This document shows, piece by piece, positions 28,803 to 39,492 of a DNA stretch of 64,000 nucleotides. Both the position numbers and the translations under genes were made by a program. The notes beneath the pieces were generated by a model. It saw nothing but the letters and a program-made list of their open reading frames with translations. It was not told the origin of the DNA and did no database searches. This DNA is from Chlorobiaceae bacterium (GTDB lineage: Bacteria; Bacteroidota; Chlorobiia; Chlorobiales; Chlorobiaceae). Position 1 is the stretch's first letter. The number at the start of each line of letters is the position of its first letter. The stretch spans positions 186,001 through 250,000 of the forward strand of contig JAAXWQ010000002.1 of assembly GCA_013335115.1 (NCBI GenBank). Reading direction: 5' to 3'.

Positions 28803-30010
28803 AACGCGCCTCCTTCGGCTTCGGGGTTGGGGGTGGCCACGGCTATCGCCTCGGCCCGCTTCTTGTATCTGGAGATACTGACGAGGATGCCCACGCCGAG
28901 CGAATTGAACAGCAGGGCCGTGCCGCCGTAACTGATGAAGGGCAGCGCCACGCCGGTGGTCGGCAGGAGGTGGCTCGCCACGGCGATGTTGACGAACGCG
29001 AAGAGCGAAATGGCGATCGTAATGCCGATCGCGACGTAGCGGCCGAAAATGTCGGGGGCATGCTTGGAGATCACGATGCCGCAGATGAAGAAGCCTGCGA
29101 ACAGGGTCAGCACCACCAGCGCACCAATGAAGCCGTACTCCTCGCCAATGACGACGAAAACGAAATCGTTGTAGGAGAGCGGCAGGTAGAGCTCCCGCTG
29201 CTTGCTGTTGCCGACGCCGAGCCCGACCATGCCGCCATTGCCGAGGCCGATCAGCGCCTGGATGACCTGGTAGCTCATCTGCTTCGGGTCCGAACTAAAG
29301 AAGGTGGCCAGGCGATAGACCCGGTATGGCGCCGCGATGGCGAACACCGCCGCGATCGGGATGAGCATCGATGCTGTGGCCAGGAGGTACTTGATCCTGA
29401 TGCCGCCGATGAACATCAGGATGAACCCGATGAGGGCGATGAGCGATGCGGTGCTGAAATTCGGTTCGAGGGCCACCAGCGCCACGACCGTCATCAGGAG
29501 GAGCAGCAACGGTGAGTAGCTGTCGTGCAGGTCCTTGATGTACTCCTGCTTCTCGCTGATGAGCCTCGAGAAGTGGAAGATGATCGCGTACTTGGCCAGG
29601 TCGGAGGCCTGGAACTTGAACGGGCCGAACCCGAGCCATCGGGCGGCGCCATGGATGACATGGAGCAGCTTGAGCATCAGGAGGGCCGCAAGCAGTCCCA
29701 TGCTGATGAAAAGCAGGATCTTGCTGATCTTCATGAATATATGGTAGTCGACCGCGCCGACCCCCACGATCAGCAGCATGCCGGCGGCCGCGAAGGTAAG
29801 CTGGCGCCAGAGGAAGTACTGCGGGTCCGAAAACTTCTCTTCCGCCCATCCGGCCCCGCTGCTGTAAACCACGATGATGCCGATGCACATCAAAAGGGCG
29901 ACGATCAGCAGCAGCAGCTTGCCGGCGACGCCGTCGCCGCCGCCACGCGCCTGCCGCAGGGGCTCCGGCGTCCCGACTGCAGGAGCCTGTGTCACTTCTA
30001 CGGTGTTCAT
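28799..30010 (-). CDS. ftsW: Septal peptidoglycan glycosyltransferase FtsW
   Basis: A 403-residue SEDS-family polymerase with about ten membrane helices; it works with the class B PBP encoded upstream. [20 protein letters not shown] and [18 protein letters not shown] are family signatures; the Asp of NDFVF corresponds to the catalytic Asp (TDFIF in E. coli). [20 protein letters not shown] is the C-terminal motif. 4-base overlaps join it to murD upstream and murG downstream. Confidence 0.94.
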   Translation of the reverse strand: MNTVEVTQAPAVGTPEPLRQARGGGDGVAGKLLLLIVALLMCIGIIVVYSSGAGWAEEKFSDPQYFLWRQLTFAAAGMLLIVGVGAVDYHIFMKISKILLFISMGLLAALLMLKLLHVIHGAARWLGFGPFKFQASDLAKYAIIFHFSRLISEKQEYIKDLHDSYSPLLLLLMTVVALVALEPNFSTASLIALIGFILMFIGGIRIKYLLATASMLIPIAAVFAIAAPYRVYRLATFFSSDPKQMSYQVIQALIGLGNGGMVGLGVGNSKQRELYLPLSYNDFVFVVIGEEYGFIGALVVLTLFAGFFICGIVISKHAPDIFGRYVAIGITIAISLFAFVNIAVASHLLPTTGVALPFISYGGTALLFNSLGVGILVSISRYKKRAEAIAVATPNPEAEGGAL

Positions 30011-31401
30011 GCCGAAAGCTCCCTGACCAGTTGCTTGAACTGTTCCCCCCGGTCCTCGAAGTCACGGAACATGTCGAAGCTCGAGCAGGCGGGCGAAAAG
30101 AGGACGGTCGAGCCGGGCGCCCCGGTACGTGCCGCCTCGGCGACCGCCTCGCGAAGCGAACCTGCCTTCACCACCTCGACGACGCCTTCGAACGCCGCCG
30201 AGATCTTCTCCTGCGACTCGCCGATGGCGACGATGCAGGCGACCTTCTCCTTCACCAGTCGGGCGACGGAGCCGTAGTCGTTGCCTTTGTCGCGCCCCCC
30301 GGCAATCAGCACCATGCCTGCCGGCACAGCCTGCAGCGCCTGGCGCATCGCGTTGACGTTCGTCGCCTTCGAGTCGTTGATCCACTCCATGCCGCAGGCC
30401 GACCCCGCGAACTCCTGCCGGTGCTCGACGCCGCCGAACTGCACGAGCCCCTCGCGGATCGCCTCGTCCGATACGCCGGCGGCCCTCGCCGCCGCGACCG
30501 CCGCGAGCGCGTTGTAGAGGTTGTGCTCACCCCTGAAACTCGGCTTGACGAACTCGTCGACCCCGATGGCCTGCCCGGCCGAACCCGGCTCGACGATCGC
30601 GCCGTCGCGCACCGTGACGCATCCCCCCACCCCGGCCTCCAGGGCACACTCTCTGAGGCCGAAACGTACGACACGGAAGGGCCGGGGCCCCTCTTCGGCG
30701 AAGTGCTCCCTGAGCATCGGATCGTCATGGTTGTAGACGACCGTCCCGTCCGCGCCCATATTGGCGTGGATCCTGAACTTGGCCGCAGCGTAGGCGCGGA
30801 TGTCGCCGCCATAGCGGTCCATGTGGTCCGGGGTGATGTTGGTCAACACCGCCACCTCCGGCCGGAAGCTGACGCACCGTTCGAGCTGGTAGCTGCTGAG
30901 TTCCAGCACCACCAGGTCCTTCGGCCCCGCCTCGAGCACCTTCGAGGAAAAGGGCACCCCGATGTTGCCGACGCTGAAGGCACGAAAACCGCGACGCCGG
31001 CCTTCGGCCTGGCAGATGCGGTGAATGAGCGTCGCCGTGGTGGTCTTGCCGTCCGTGCCGGTGATGCCGATGACGCGGGCGGGGCAGAACCAGGAGGCCG
31101 CCTCGATCTCGCTGTAGACGGGAATGCCCCGCAGGGACATCTCGAGCAGCACCGGGGCCGTCTGCGGGATCCCTGGGCTCACGATGCAGAACGAGGCGTC
31201 GAAGGCCCGTTCCGTATGGCCGCCATCTTCGAAAGGGATGGCCAGCTCTTCGAGAAGCGTTCCCCCCTCAGCCGACATCCGCCCGAATTCGCTGACGAAC
31301 GGACGCGCCCCGGCCTTCATGAGCAGTTCGGCCGCCGCCAGCCCGCTCTTGCCGGCGCCGAGCACCGATGCTTTCATCCCCCTGAGCCGTTCCGGTTCCA
31401 T
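30007..31401 (-). CDS. murD: UDP-N-acetylmuramoylalanine--D-glutamate ligase
   Basis: A 464-residue Mur ligase adding D-Glu. The N-terminal nucleotide motif is VLGAGKSGLAAAE, the P-loop GITGTDGKTTTAT near residues 108-120, and the Mg/ATP motif NDSKATNVNA near 335. The order mraY-murD-ftsW is the usual one. Its ATG follows the mraY stop by one base. Confidence 0.95.
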   Translation of the reverse strand: MEPERLRGMKASVLGAGKSGLAAAELLMKAGARPFVSEFGRMSAEGGTLLEELAIPFEDGGHTERAFDASFCIVSPGIPQTAPVLLEMSLRGIPVYSEIEAASWFCPARVIGITGTDGKTTTATLIHRICQAEGRRRGFRAFSVGNIGVPFSSKVLEAGPKDLVVLELSSYQLERCVSFRPEVAVLTNITPDHMDRYGGDIRAYAAAKFRIHANMGADGTVVYNHDDPMLREHFAEEGPRPFRVVRFGLRECALEAGVGGCVTVRDGAIVEPGSAGQAIGVDEFVKPSFRGEHNLYNALAAVAAARAAGVSDEAIREGLVQFGGVEHRQEFAGSACGMEWINDSKATNVNAMRQALQAVPAGMVLIAGGRDKGNDYGSVARLVKEKVACIVAIGESQEKISAAFEGVVEVVKAGSLREAVAEAARTGAPGSTVLFSPACSSFDMFRDFEDRGEQFKQLVRELSA

Positions 31402-31402
31402 G

Positions 31403-32509
31403 TTACCTGAGCTTGAGGGTGGTGAGGCTCGCGAGGAAGAACAGGATGGTCACGATCCAGAACCGGATGACGATCTTCTGCTCCGGCCACCCCTTCATCT
31501 GGAAATGGTGGTGCAGCGGCGCCATCAGGAAGATCCTCCGCCCTTCGCCGAAACGTATCTTCGTGTACTTGAACCAGGCAACCTGCATCGAGACCGAAAC
31601 CGTCTCGAGGAAGAAGACGCCCGCGAGCACCGGCAGGAGCAGCTCCTGCTTGATCATGAGCGCGATGACCGCAATGGCGCTCCCGATGGCCAGCGACCCG
31701 GTGTCGCCCATGAACACCTCGGCTGGATTCGAGTTGAACCAGAGGAAGCCCACGCAGGCCATGGCGATGGACATGCTGACGATGGCGACCTCGCCCGCTC
31801 CCGGAATAAACGGAATGCTCAGGTATCCGGCGTAGACTGCGTTGCCGGCAAGGTAGGCGAAGACGCCGAGGGCGAACACCACGATCGCGGAGCTGCCTGC
31901 CGCAAGGCCGTCGAGTCCGTCGGTCAGGTTCACCGCGTTGGAGACCGCCGTGATGATGAAGATGACGACCGGGATGTAGAGGACGCCGTAATCGAGCGTG
32001 AGCTTCTTGAAGAAGGGAACCGTTGTCTTGGAGAGCAGCACGGAGAATGAGGGATCCGTCCAGGTATAGAGCCCGACGAGCAGTCCGAGCGCGACCTGTC
32101 CGACCAGCTTGTACTTGCCGGCAAGCCCCCCCTTGATCTTCAGCACCACCTTGCGGTAGTCGTCGATGAAACCGATGACCCCCATCCAGAAAACGGCAAG
32201 CATGATCAGCCAGACGTGCGGGTCGTCGAGCTTTGCCCAGAGCATGGTGGAGACTTCGACGGCGAAGATGATCAACAGGCCGCCCATGGTGGGGACATCC
32301 TTCTTCTTGCGGTGCTCAGGCGGCGCCTCCTCCTTGACCGGTTCGATGAAGCGCGACTTCAGCAACCTGATGAACCAGGGCCCGGCGAGCAGGGTGATCA
32401 GGAGCGCCGTGATGGCCGCCGCGCTCGACCTGAAGGTCAGGTACTCGATGACCCTCATGCCCGGCGGATTGAACGCCTCATTAATATATCTGAGCAGGTA
32501 ATACAACAT
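31403..32509 (-). CDS. mraY: Phospho-N-acetylmuramoyl-pentapeptide transferase
   Basis: A 368-residue membrane enzyme with about ten helices that forms lipid I from UDP-MurNAc-pentapeptide and undecaprenyl phosphate. Active-site segments are [23 protein letters not shown] and [13 protein letters not shown], the last carrying the histidines of the catalytic loop. The ATG at 32509 ([10 protein letters not shown]) matches usual MraY N-termini; the frame opens further to 32557 inside murF and that start is rejected. Confidence 0.95.
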   Translation of the reverse strand: MLYYLLRYINEAFNPPGMRVIEYLTFRSSAAAITALLITLLAGPWFIRLLKSRFIEPVKEEAPPEHRKKKDVPTMGGLLIIFAVEVSTMLWAKLDDPHVWLIMLAVFWMGVIGFIDDYRKVVLKIKGGLAGKYKLVGQVALGLLVGLYTWTDPSFSVLLSKTTVPFFKKLTLDYGVLYIPVVIFIITAVSNAVNLTDGLDGLAAGSSAIVVFALGVFAYLAGNAVYAGYLSIPFIPGAGEVAIVSMSIAMACVGFLWFNSNPAEVFMGDTGSLAIGSAIAVIALMIKQELLLPVLAGVFFLETVSVSMQVAWFKYTKIRFGEGRRIFLMAPLHHHFQMKGWPEQKIVIRFWIVTILFFLASLTTLKLR

Positions 32510-32516
32510 ACTTCCG

Positions 32517-33932
32517 TTATCCTTGTGTTTTGGCCCTGATGAGCGATTCGGCCGCAAGCTCCAGCTTCATACCGCGGGAACCCTTGAACAGCACGGCATC
32601 TCCGGCTGCGACCAGGCCCGCAAGAAAGGCGTTCAACTTGTCCATGTCGTCGAAATGGCCGAGGCAGCGCGCCCCCGAGTTGCTGCAGCAGAGCCGGGAC
32701 ATTTCGCCGTAGGTACAGACCCCGTCGACCGGCACCTGCTGAATATAGTTGCCGATGCCCTCATGTTCAACTGCCGAGGTGTCGCCGAGCTCGAGCATGT
32801 CGCCGATCACGGCGATCTTCTTCCCTCCGCACCCGAGGCCGGCGAGCGTGTCGAGCGCGAAACGCACCGAGTCCGGGTTGGCGTTGTAGGTATCGTTCAG
32901 TACCACGATGCCTCCCCCTTCGAGCAGCTCCATGCGCTTCCACCCCTTCGCGGGCATCAGCCCCTCCAGGCCGGCGGTGATCTCCAGCGGCCCCACGCCG
33001 AAGTGGTTGCCGACCGTGGCCGCGCACAGCGCGTTGATGACATTGTGCCGGCCGATGAATTGCAGCGATACCGGCTGGCGGCAATCCTTCGAGCAGAGGT
33101 CGAACGAGACCCGTCCGACCCGGTCGGCCGAAACCCCTTCGGCCCACCACCCATTGAGGCCGCCCGGCATGGTGCCGAAGCACACCTTGCGGGAGAGGAC
33201 CCCGCCCCTCGCGCGAAGGCGGGCATCGTCCATGTTGACGAAGGCCGTGCCGCCATGTGCGTCGAGGAACCGGAACAACTCCGCTTCGGCCTCGGCCACG
33301 CCATCAAGGCTGCCGAAGAATTCGAGGTGCTCGTGACCGATATTGGTCAACAGTCCGTGCGTCGGCCTGGCGATACCACAAAGGACCTCCATTTCTCCCG
33401 GATGGTTGATGCCCATCTCAACCACCGCGATGCCGGTATCCCGACGCATCTGCAACAGGGTCAGCGGCACGCCGAGGTGGTTGTTGCGGTTGCCCTGGCT
33501 CATGTGGACGGCATACTTTGTCCCGAGCACGGCGGCGAGCATCTCCTTCGTGGTGGTCTTGCCGTTGCTGCCGCCGACGCCGATAACCGGGATGTCGAAC
33601 CGCTCACGGTAGCACGAACCCAGCGTCTGGAGTGCCTCGACGGGATCATCGGCCACCACGAACCGGTGCCCGGGCCCGGTGAAGTCGTGGCCGTTCGCCT
33701 CGTGCCATTCACGGCTGACCACTACCCAGGCAGCCCCCTTCGCGAAGACGTCAGCCACGTATCGGTGCCCGTCGGTCCGGTCACCGGGCAGGGCGACAAA
33801 GACCGAGCCCGCCACGGCCTCCCGCGAATCGATCACCACGACCGGGTCGAGGAGCGCGTACCGCTCGTCCACGTCTGCGGCCACGATCCGGCCGGCCTTT
33901 CTGAAATCCCCGCAGGTCAGGGCTCCCTTCAT
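32517..33932 (-). CDS. murF: UDP-N-acetylmuramoyl-tripeptide--D-alanyl-D-alanine ligase
   Basis: A 471-residue Mur ligase adding the D-Ala-D-Ala dipeptide. The N-terminal domain has [12 protein letters not shown], the P-loop is [13 protein letters not shown] (about residues 118-130), and [11 protein letters not shown] is the conserved central motif. Its ATG overlaps the murE stop by 4 bases; mraY follows 7 bases after its own stop. Confidence 0.95.
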   Translation of the reverse strand: MKGALTCGDFRKAGRIVAADVDERYALLDPVVVIDSREAVAGSVFVALPGDRTDGHRYVADVFAKGAAWVVVSREWHEANGHDFTGPGHRFVVADDPVEALQTLGSCYRERFDIPVIGVGGSNGKTTTKEMLAAVLGTKYAVHMSQGNRNNHLGVPLTLLQMRRDTGIAVVEMGINHPGEMEVLCGIARPTHGLLTNIGHEHLEFFGSLDGVAEAEAELFRFLDAHGGTAFVNMDDARLRARGGVLSRKVCFGTMPGGLNGWWAEGVSADRVGRVSFDLCSKDCRQPVSLQFIGRHNVINALCAATVGNHFGVGPLEITAGLEGLMPAKGWKRMELLEGGGIVVLNDTYNANPDSVRFALDTLAGLGCGGKKIAVIGDMLELGDTSAVEHEGIGNYIQQVPVDGVCTYGEMSRLCCSNSGARCLGHFDDMDKLNAFLAGLVAAGDAVLFKGSRGMKLELAAESLIRAKTQG

Positions 33933-35458
33933 GCATGCTCCTTTGCTTCGTTCCCTGGCCCGGGCTTGCCGAGGCAGGTGGAGAGGATCTCCTGGTCGGA
34001 GAAGTAGTGCTTCTTGCCGGCGACCTCCTGGTATTTTTCATGTCCTTTCCCGGCGACCAGCAGGATGTCTCCGTCCCCGAGCCCCTCGACCGCCCGGCGA
34101 ATCGCCTCGGCGCGGTCGCTCACCCGGAGGTGGGCACGCCCGGCCATGCCGGCCTCGATCTCGTCGAGGATCGCCTCGGGATCCTCGTCCCTCGGATTGT
34201 CCGACGTCAGGATGACCCGGTCGGCCAGGTCGGCCGCGATCCGGCCCATCTCGGGCCGTTTCAGCCGGTCGCGGTTCCCGCCGCACCCGAACACCACGGT
34301 CAGCCCCGCCCCGGCGGGGACGATCGTCCGCAGCGCTTCAAGGGCCTTCTGCAGGGCGTCGGGCGTGTGGGCATAATCGACCACCGCGCAGCGGCTCCGG
34401 TCAGGGCTCCAGAACCGCTCCATGCGGCCCTCGACCGCATCGGCCGAAACGAGGCCCTGCAGCGCGGCTGCCGGGTCGAGGCCGAGCCCGACCCCCACGG
34501 CGAACGCTTCGAGCAGGTTCATGACGTTGAAGGCTCCCGGCAGGGCGACCGTCACCGGCAAGCGCCCTTCCCCGAAAACGATCGTCGCCCTGGTCCCCTC
34601 GACGTTCATGGCGGAGATCTCCGCCTCGACGCGGCGGCCATCCATTGCGCCTGCCGCTCCCCCTTCGAGCGAACAGCGGAACACCCTGTCCGGGGCGAGC
34701 CCGGCGGTCATGTACACCGCATGGGGGTCGTCCGCGTTGACCACGCCGAACCCGTCGGGAGCCAGCTGGCCGAAAAGCAGCCGCTTGGCTTCGGCATACC
34801 CTTCCATGGTCTCGTGGAAGTCGAGGTGCTCCGGACTCAGGTTCGTGAACACGGCCGCACGGAAGCGCATGCCGTGCACCCGCTTGAGCACCAGCGCGTG
34901 GGAGGAGACCTCCATCACGGCAGCCTTGCATCCGGCATCCAGCATCCGGCGGAAAAGCGCCTGCAGTTCGTGTGACTCCGGCGTGGTCCGGTCCAGCAGG
35001 ATATCCTCTCCCCCGATACGGCAGAGGCCGGTGCCGATGTAGCCGGAAGGGATGCCCGCAGCGTTCAGCATCGAGGTGATCAGGCGCGAGGTGGTGGTCT
35101 TGCCGTTCGTTCCGGTCACGCCGATAAGCATGAGCCTGCCCGCGGCATCAGCATGGAACACCCGTGCCGCATCGGCCAGCGCCGTCCGGGCGTCACCGAC
35201 CAGGATGAAGCGCACCGTTGGCGGGCACTCCCCGGGGTACTCCTCGCAGACCACGGCGGCGGCGCCTGCCGCCACGGCGGCTCCGATGTGCCGGTGCCCA
35301 TCAGTCTTGAAGCCACGCACGGCCACAAAGAGCGCCCCGGGCAGGACCTCCCTCGAATCACAGCTCACCAGGCTGATCCCGACGGAGGCGGGATCAGCCT
35401 GGCCGCGACACCCGAGGATGCCGCCGATGCCCGACTCGATCTCCCTCAGCGACACCAT
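33929..35458 (-). CDS. murE: UDP-N-acetylmuramoyl-tripeptide synthetase
   Basis: A 509-residue Mur ligase adding the third residue of the stem peptide. The P-loop is IGVTGTNGKTTTSRL and the C-terminal DNPRDEDP motif is the one that selects meso-diaminopimelate, as expected in a Gram-negative. The ATG at 35458 has GAAGGGA at eight bases; a GTG at 35485 is an in-frame alternative. It lies between ftsI (30 bases) and murF (4-base overlap). Confidence 0.95.
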   Translation of the reverse strand: MVSLREIESGIGGILGCRGQADPASVGISLVSCDSREVLPGALFVAVRGFKTDGHRHIGAAVAAGAAAVVCEEYPGECPPTVRFILVGDARTALADAARVFHADAAGRLMLIGVTGTNGKTTTSRLITSMLNAAGIPSGYIGTGLCRIGGEDILLDRTTPESHELQALFRRMLDAGCKAAVMEVSSHALVLKRVHGMRFRAAVFTNLSPEHLDFHETMEGYAEAKRLLFGQLAPDGFGVVNADDPHAVYMTAGLAPDRVFRCSLEGGAAGAMDGRRVEAEISAMNVEGTRATIVFGEGRLPVTVALPGAFNVMNLLEAFAVGVGLGLDPAAALQGLVSADAVEGRMERFWSPDRSRCAVVDYAHTPDALQKALEALRTIVPAGAGLTVVFGCGGNRDRLKRPEMGRIAADLADRVILTSDNPRDEDPEAILDEIEAGMAGRAHLRVSDRAEAIRRAVEGLGDGDILLVAGKGHEKYQEVAGKKHYFSDQEILSTCLGKPGPGNEAKEHA

Positions 35459-35488
35459 CGCGATTGTCCCTTCATGACGATTCACGTT

Positions 35489-37438
35489 TCAGATTTTTTT
35501 CGGCCGTTGCGCCATGGTCAGCCTGACGACCGCCTCCTTCTGCGCTTTCGTACCCGCATCGAGGCTCTGGCTGAGCACCGTTTCGTCGGGGCTACCCGCA
35601 AACTCGGTTTTCAGCCCGTTCCATTTCAGCAACCGCTCGGCCTCCCTGCCGCTCAGCCCCGTCAGGTCGGGAACCGCGATCGTGACGATCCTGTCGAGGT
35701 TGGCCTTCTCCACCGACTTCATGGCAAGCCGGTGCTGCATCTCGCGCGAACAGGCCACCGAACGTCCGCAAATCCTGGAAAACACCGGGGCGGCAACCGC
35801 CGCGGCATAATAGGCGGTCTGCGGTTCATCGACGATGACGATCGCCGCGTACTGCGGGTTGCCAGCAGGGAAGAACCCGACAAAGGTCGAAAGGTAGGCG
35901 TGCTGGCCCTGGTAGCCCCCAGTATATTTCTGCGCCGTTCCGGTCTTGCCGGCGATATCGATGCCCTCGACGGCCGCCGAGACACCGGTGCCCGTCCGGA
36001 CCACCTCCCTGAAATACTCTTTCGCCATGTACCTTGCGGTTTCGGGCTTGACGACCTGCGCCACCTTCACCGGTTTGCCCTCCCAGACCGGCTGTCCGTC
36101 GCGGTCGACGACTTTGCGGATGATGTAGGGCCGCATGCGGACGCCGTCGTTGGCGATGGTCGCATAGGCCTGCAACACCTGCAGCGGCGTTGCCATGATC
36201 TGGTAACCGTAACCCATCCAGGGCAGCGTCGTGCGGTCCCATTGCGGAATCGGCTTGAGGATGCCTCGGGCCTCACCGAGGAGCCCGACGCCGGTCTTGC
36301 GTCCGAAGCCGAAGTTGCGGGCGTAGCGGTAATAAACCTCGGGACCGACTTTCAGTGCGGTCAGTGCCGCGACGACGTTGCTCGACTTCGTCATCGCCTC
36401 CCTGAAGGTGATCCTGCCCATCGGTTCGTGGTCGACGATCCTGCGGTCGTAGAGCTGGACCACACCGTTGTGGCCGTCAACCATCGTCTCTGCATTGTAA
36501 TTGAGCGTCTCGGTGGCGGCGGAAGCCATCACGATCTTGAAGGTCGAGCCGGGCTCGAACATGTCGGTCACGGCACGGTTGCGCGTCTGGTCGCTGGTGA
36601 CGGTGGCCCGCCGGTTCATGTCGAAACCCGGGTAGTTGGCCATGGCGAGGATCTCCCCGGTCCTCACGTCCATCACGATACCGGCGGCGGCCTTCGCCCT
36701 GAAGGTCCCGACGGCGTGCATGACCTCGTCCTCGACAATCCCCTGGATATCCGAATCGATAGTCAGCTCGACGTCGCTCCCCGCCAGCGGCATGATCTGC
36801 TCTGCGTCGGGTGCCGGGTAGCGGTCTCCGGTCGCCGAACGCTGGAAGATCCTCGTGCCGTCGCGCCCCTTGAGGTGGCTGTTGAGCTGCCGCTCCAGGC
36901 CGCTGATACCCTTGTCGTCACGGTCGGTGAAACCGATGATCTGCGAGGCGATGTTCAGGTAGTAGCGCTGCTGCTCGCGGCGGAAGTGGAGCCCCGGCGC
37001 CTTCAGTTCCATCAGGTCGGCCGCCTGCGACACCGGCACATTCCTCTCGAGCCAGACGAAGCGCTTCTTCGACTGGAGCAGGTGGAGGTAGGTGGTGCGG
37101 TTCCTGCCGAAACGGGTCGAAAAACGGGTCGCCAGGTCCTGCGGCGTCTTGACGTGGAGCGGATCGGCGTAGAAGGAGATACTCTCGATGCTTTCTGCGA
37201 GCTGGCGCCCGTGGCGATCGTAAATCCTTCCGCGACGGGCCTTTTCGGTCACCAGGCTCTCATACTGCCGGCTCGCCATCGCCTTGTATTTCCTGACGTT
37301 GATGACCTGGATACTGAGCAGCTTGAACACAATGGCCACGAAAAACAACGCCATGATCAGCCCCACGATACCCAGTCGCTGGCCGAATTCCCGGTCGCTG
37401 GTGCCCTTGCCTCGCTGGCGTGATTCCTGGCCGTTCAT
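35489..37438 (-). CDS. ftsI: Class B penicillin-binding protein, FtsI type, with PASTA domain
   Basis: A 649-residue septal transpeptidase. One membrane helix near residues 21-43, then a pedestal domain with RGRIYDRHG. The catalytic Ser is in STFK (298-301), the second motif is SSN (352-354) and the third KTGT (498-501). A single PASTA domain fills the C-terminus (about 585-645, VPDLTGLSGREAERLLKW). PASTA on a class B PBP is more familiar from Gram-positives but is not exclusive to them. It lies between the ftsL-like gene and murE. Confidence 0.94.
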   Translation of the reverse strand: MNGQESRQRGKGTSDREFGQRLGIVGLIMALFFVAIVFKLLSIQVINVRKYKAMASRQYESLVTEKARRGRIYDRHGRQLAESIESISFYADPLHVKTPQDLATRFSTRFGRNRTTYLHLLQSKKRFVWLERNVPVSQAADLMELKAPGLHFRREQQRYYLNIASQIIGFTDRDDKGISGLERQLNSHLKGRDGTRIFQRSATGDRYPAPDAEQIMPLAGSDVELTIDSDIQGIVEDEVMHAVGTFRAKAAAGIVMDVRTGEILAMANYPGFDMNRRATVTSDQTRNRAVTDMFEPGSTFKIVMASAATETLNYNAETMVDGHNGVVQLYDRRIVDHEPMGRITFREAMTKSSNVVAALTALKVGPEVYYRYARNFGFGRKTGVGLLGEARGILKPIPQWDRTTLPWMGYGYQIMATPLQVLQAYATIANDGVRMRPYIIRKVVDRDGQPVWEGKPVKVAQVVKPETARYMAKEYFREVVRTGTGVSAAVEGIDIAGKTGTAQKYTGGYQGQHAYLSTFVGFFPAGNPQYAAIVIVDEPQTAYYAAAVAAPVFSRICGRSVACSREMQHRLAMKSVEKANLDRIVTIAVPDLTGLSGREAERLLKWNGLKTEFAGSPDETVLSQSLDAGTKAQKEAVVRLTMAQRPKKI

Positions 37439-37465
37439 GACGTCATTCCGATATTCGAGTGGTTG

Positions 37466-37930
37466 TCAAGGTTCAAGGTCCACCGGAGGCACGGCAGAGG
37501 AGGCCAACCCGAGCCCCTGGGCATACCCTGAGATGTTATGGATGCTCTGAAGCTCGCTGGCCTTGAGCTCCTGCGCGGTCCTGATGCTGGTACTGATCCT
37601 GAGCTGCTCCCGGAGCCGCTCGTTCTGACGGGCAAGTTCCTTGATGGAGAGGGTGTTGTGGATCTGGAACAGCAGCAGCGCCGTTGCCGCGATAAGGTAC
37701 AAAAAGGTCCTCAGGCGCAAAATGGCACCGATGTCGAAGATGTCATCCTTCGGCCTCGGCGGTGCGGTGGAAGGTTCCTGTGGGAACAACCCTGTCCGCG
37801 GCTCGCCCAGCACGTCGATCCCGGCAAGCTCAATCTCGCCCGAAACCGATTGCGGACGCCCCCTGAACAGGCGGCCCGCGCCACCGGCAAACCCTGCCAG
37901 CGACTGTTCGATTCTCGTTACGGTGCCCAC
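37466..37930 (-). CDS. ftsL: FtsL-like cell division protein
   Basis: A 154-residue bitopic protein in the ftsL position, between rsmH and ftsI. About 70 polar, Pro-containing residues precede one membrane helix (about 75-92, FLYLIAATALLLFQI), followed by a heptad-rich segment (SIKELARQNERLREQLRIS) that would form a coiled coil in the periplasm. FtsL proteins are too variable for motif recognition, so the call rests on topology, size and position. The long cytoplasmic tail is greater than in E. coli FtsL. Confidence 0.72.
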   Translation of the reverse strand: MGTVTRIEQSLAGFAGGAGRLFRGRPQSVSGEIELAGIDVLGEPRTGLFPQEPSTAPPRPKDDIFDIGAILRLRTFLYLIAATALLLFQIHNTLSIKELARQNERLREQLRISTSIRTAQELKASELQSIHNISGYAQGLGLASSAVPPVDLEP

Positions 37931-37942
37931 GGCTTTCCTCCT

Positions 37943-38905
37943 TCAGATTTTTTGAACCACCCTGAGGCGTGCGCTACGCGACCTCGGGTTCCTGCCGATC
38001 TCCTCCGCGGTGGCCGTCACGGCCTTCCGGGTGACCAGGATCCCCTTGGCCGGAACCAGAGGCTCCCTGAGCGCGACCCCCTTCGGCCCCCAGTCCTCGG
38101 CTGCTTTCGAAGCAAAAAAGCGCTTCACGATCCGGTCCTCGAGCGAATGGTAGCTGATGACGGCCATCCGCCCACCGGGCGACAGCGAAGCGAAACCCTC
38201 GTCGAGCGCCTCGGCCAGGACGCCTAGCTCGTCATTGACCTCGATGCGCAAGGCCTGGTAGACCCGCGAAAGGGTCTTGACAGCCAGGTCCTTCCTCGGG
38301 CACGCCTCCTTCACCAGAGTTGCAAGCTCACCCGTCGTCGAGATCATGCCTGTCTGCCTTGCCGCCACCAGGGCTTTGGCGATACGTCCGCCGAGCGGCT
38401 CCTCGCCGTACCTGCGGAAAATCAACGCCAGCGACTTCTCGTCGTAACCATTCACGATATCCGCCGCCGTGACGGGCCCGTCGGGGTCCATCCTCATGTC
38501 GAGCGGGCCATTGCGAAGGTAGCTGAACCCCCGCCCGGGTGTGTCGATCTGGAACGAAGAGACGCCGAGGTCGAGCAGGATGCCCATGACCGGCAACCCC
38601 GCCCCGGGGCCCTTGAGCGCTGAACGGGCGACATCCCCGACCGTGCTGAAATTCCCCCGCACGAACATGGTCGAACCATGGTACTCCGCAAGCTTTCGGG
38701 AGGCCTCCTCGAGCGCAAAGCTATCCTGGTCTATGCCCACCAGCAGGGATCGGCCCGAGCCGTACGCGTCCGCGATCCGCCGGAGGATCAGTTGCGAGTG
38801 CCCACCTCCGCCCAGGGTGCCGTCGATATAGATGCCCGGTCCGGTAACCAGGAGCGACACGGTCTCTTCAGGCAGGACCGGGGCATGGTATCCGTAACCT
38901 TCCAT
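37943..38905 (-). CDS. rsmH: 16S rRNA (cytosine(1402)-N(4))-methyltransferase
   Basis: A 320-residue SAM-dependent methyltransferase (MraW). The opening [13 protein letters not shown] and the SAM motif [13 protein letters not shown] are family signatures, as are [21 protein letters not shown] and the late [15 protein letters not shown]. It modifies C1402 in the ribosomal P site. It follows mraZ by three bases, in the standard order. Confidence 0.95.
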   Translation of the reverse strand: MEGYGYHAPVLPEETVSLLVTGPGIYIDGTLGGGGHSQLILRRIADAYGSGRSLLVGIDQDSFALEEASRKLAEYHGSTMFVRGNFSTVGDVARSALKGPGAGLPVMGILLDLGVSSFQIDTPGRGFSYLRNGPLDMRMDPDGPVTAADIVNGYDEKSLALIFRRYGEEPLGGRIAKALVAARQTGMISTTGELATLVKEACPRKDLAVKTLSRVYQALRIEVNDELGVLAEALDEGFASLSPGGRMAVISYHSLEDRIVKRFFASKAAEDWGPKGVALREPLVPAKGILVTRKAVTATAEEIGRNPRSRSARLRVVQKI

Positions 38906-38908
38906 ACC

Positions 38909-39370
38909 TTACACCAGCCTGCTGGCGAGCAGGGAGAACCTGCCGGCGTTTTCCCGAAGCAGCCGGTCGAGCCGCGAAGGATCCCAGACGATCATCTTCA
39001 CGTTGGCTCCGATGACGACCGCATCCTTTTCGATGCCGGCATGGTCAAGCATGTCGCGGGACAGGGCGATCCTCCCCGAACGATCCAGCTCGGCCTGTTC
39101 GAGGCGGGCGTAGATCATGGTGGTAAGGAGGCGCTCTTCCGGATTGAAATCGGAAAGCTTGAGCAACTGGCGCTCCTTTTCGGCCCAGGCAGAGGGCTCG
39201 TAGAGCTCCAGCGAGCCGTCGTCTGCCTTCAGGACGTAGAGCACCGTCACCGGGGACGACACGTCGGCACCGTCCTGCCGGAGGGCGATCTTTCGACGGA
39301 ACCGGGCCGGCACGAGCAACCGGCCTTTCTCATCGACGGCATGCTGTTCGCGTCCGATGAATCCGGGCAT
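38909..39370 (-). CDS. mraZ: Transcriptional regulator MraZ
   Basis: A 153-residue protein with two SpoVT/AbrB-like DNA-binding units: HAVDEKGRLLVPARFR near residues 9-24 and LDRSGRIALSRDML near 80-95. MraZ represses its own dcw operon. The ATG at 39370 is chosen because it leaves three TGGGN operator boxes (39376-39400) just upstream; the alternative ATG at 39391 would put two of them inside the gene and leave a 7-residue tail not seen in the family. First gene of the cluster; divergent from the NYN gene. Confidence 0.93.
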   Translation of the reverse strand: MPGFIGREQHAVDEKGRLLVPARFRRKIALRQDGADVSSPVTVLYVLKADDGSLELYEPSAWAEKERQLLKLSDFNPEERLLTTMIYARLEQAELDRSGRIALSRDMLDHAGIEKDAVVIGANVKMIVWDPSRLDRLLRENAGRFSLLASRLV

Positions 39371-39375
39371 TTTTA

Positions 39376-39400
39376 TCCCATTTTTCCCCATTTTCTCCCA
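39376..39400 (-). promoter_or_regulatory. MraZ operator: three TGGGN direct repeats
   Basis: On the minus strand TGGGA (39396-39400), TGGGG (39386-39390) and TGGGA (39376-39380) occur with 5-base spacers, exactly one box per 10 bases. This is the architecture described for MraZ binding upstream of mraZ in E. coli. The last box ends six bases before the mraZ start codon, so binding would also cover the ribosome site. Confidence 0.85.
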
Positions 39401-39492
39401 CCTAAATGTATCGAAAAAGGATTTCCAAAAAAAATGCTACAATCACCTTTCAGTAAGAGTAACATAGCCCACGGCAAAAAAACCGCCCGATC

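Noticed and set aside
35153-37423. A 756-residue plus-strand frame antisense to murE and ftsI
   Set aside because: Same reason; the minus-strand proteins carry all catalytic motifs.
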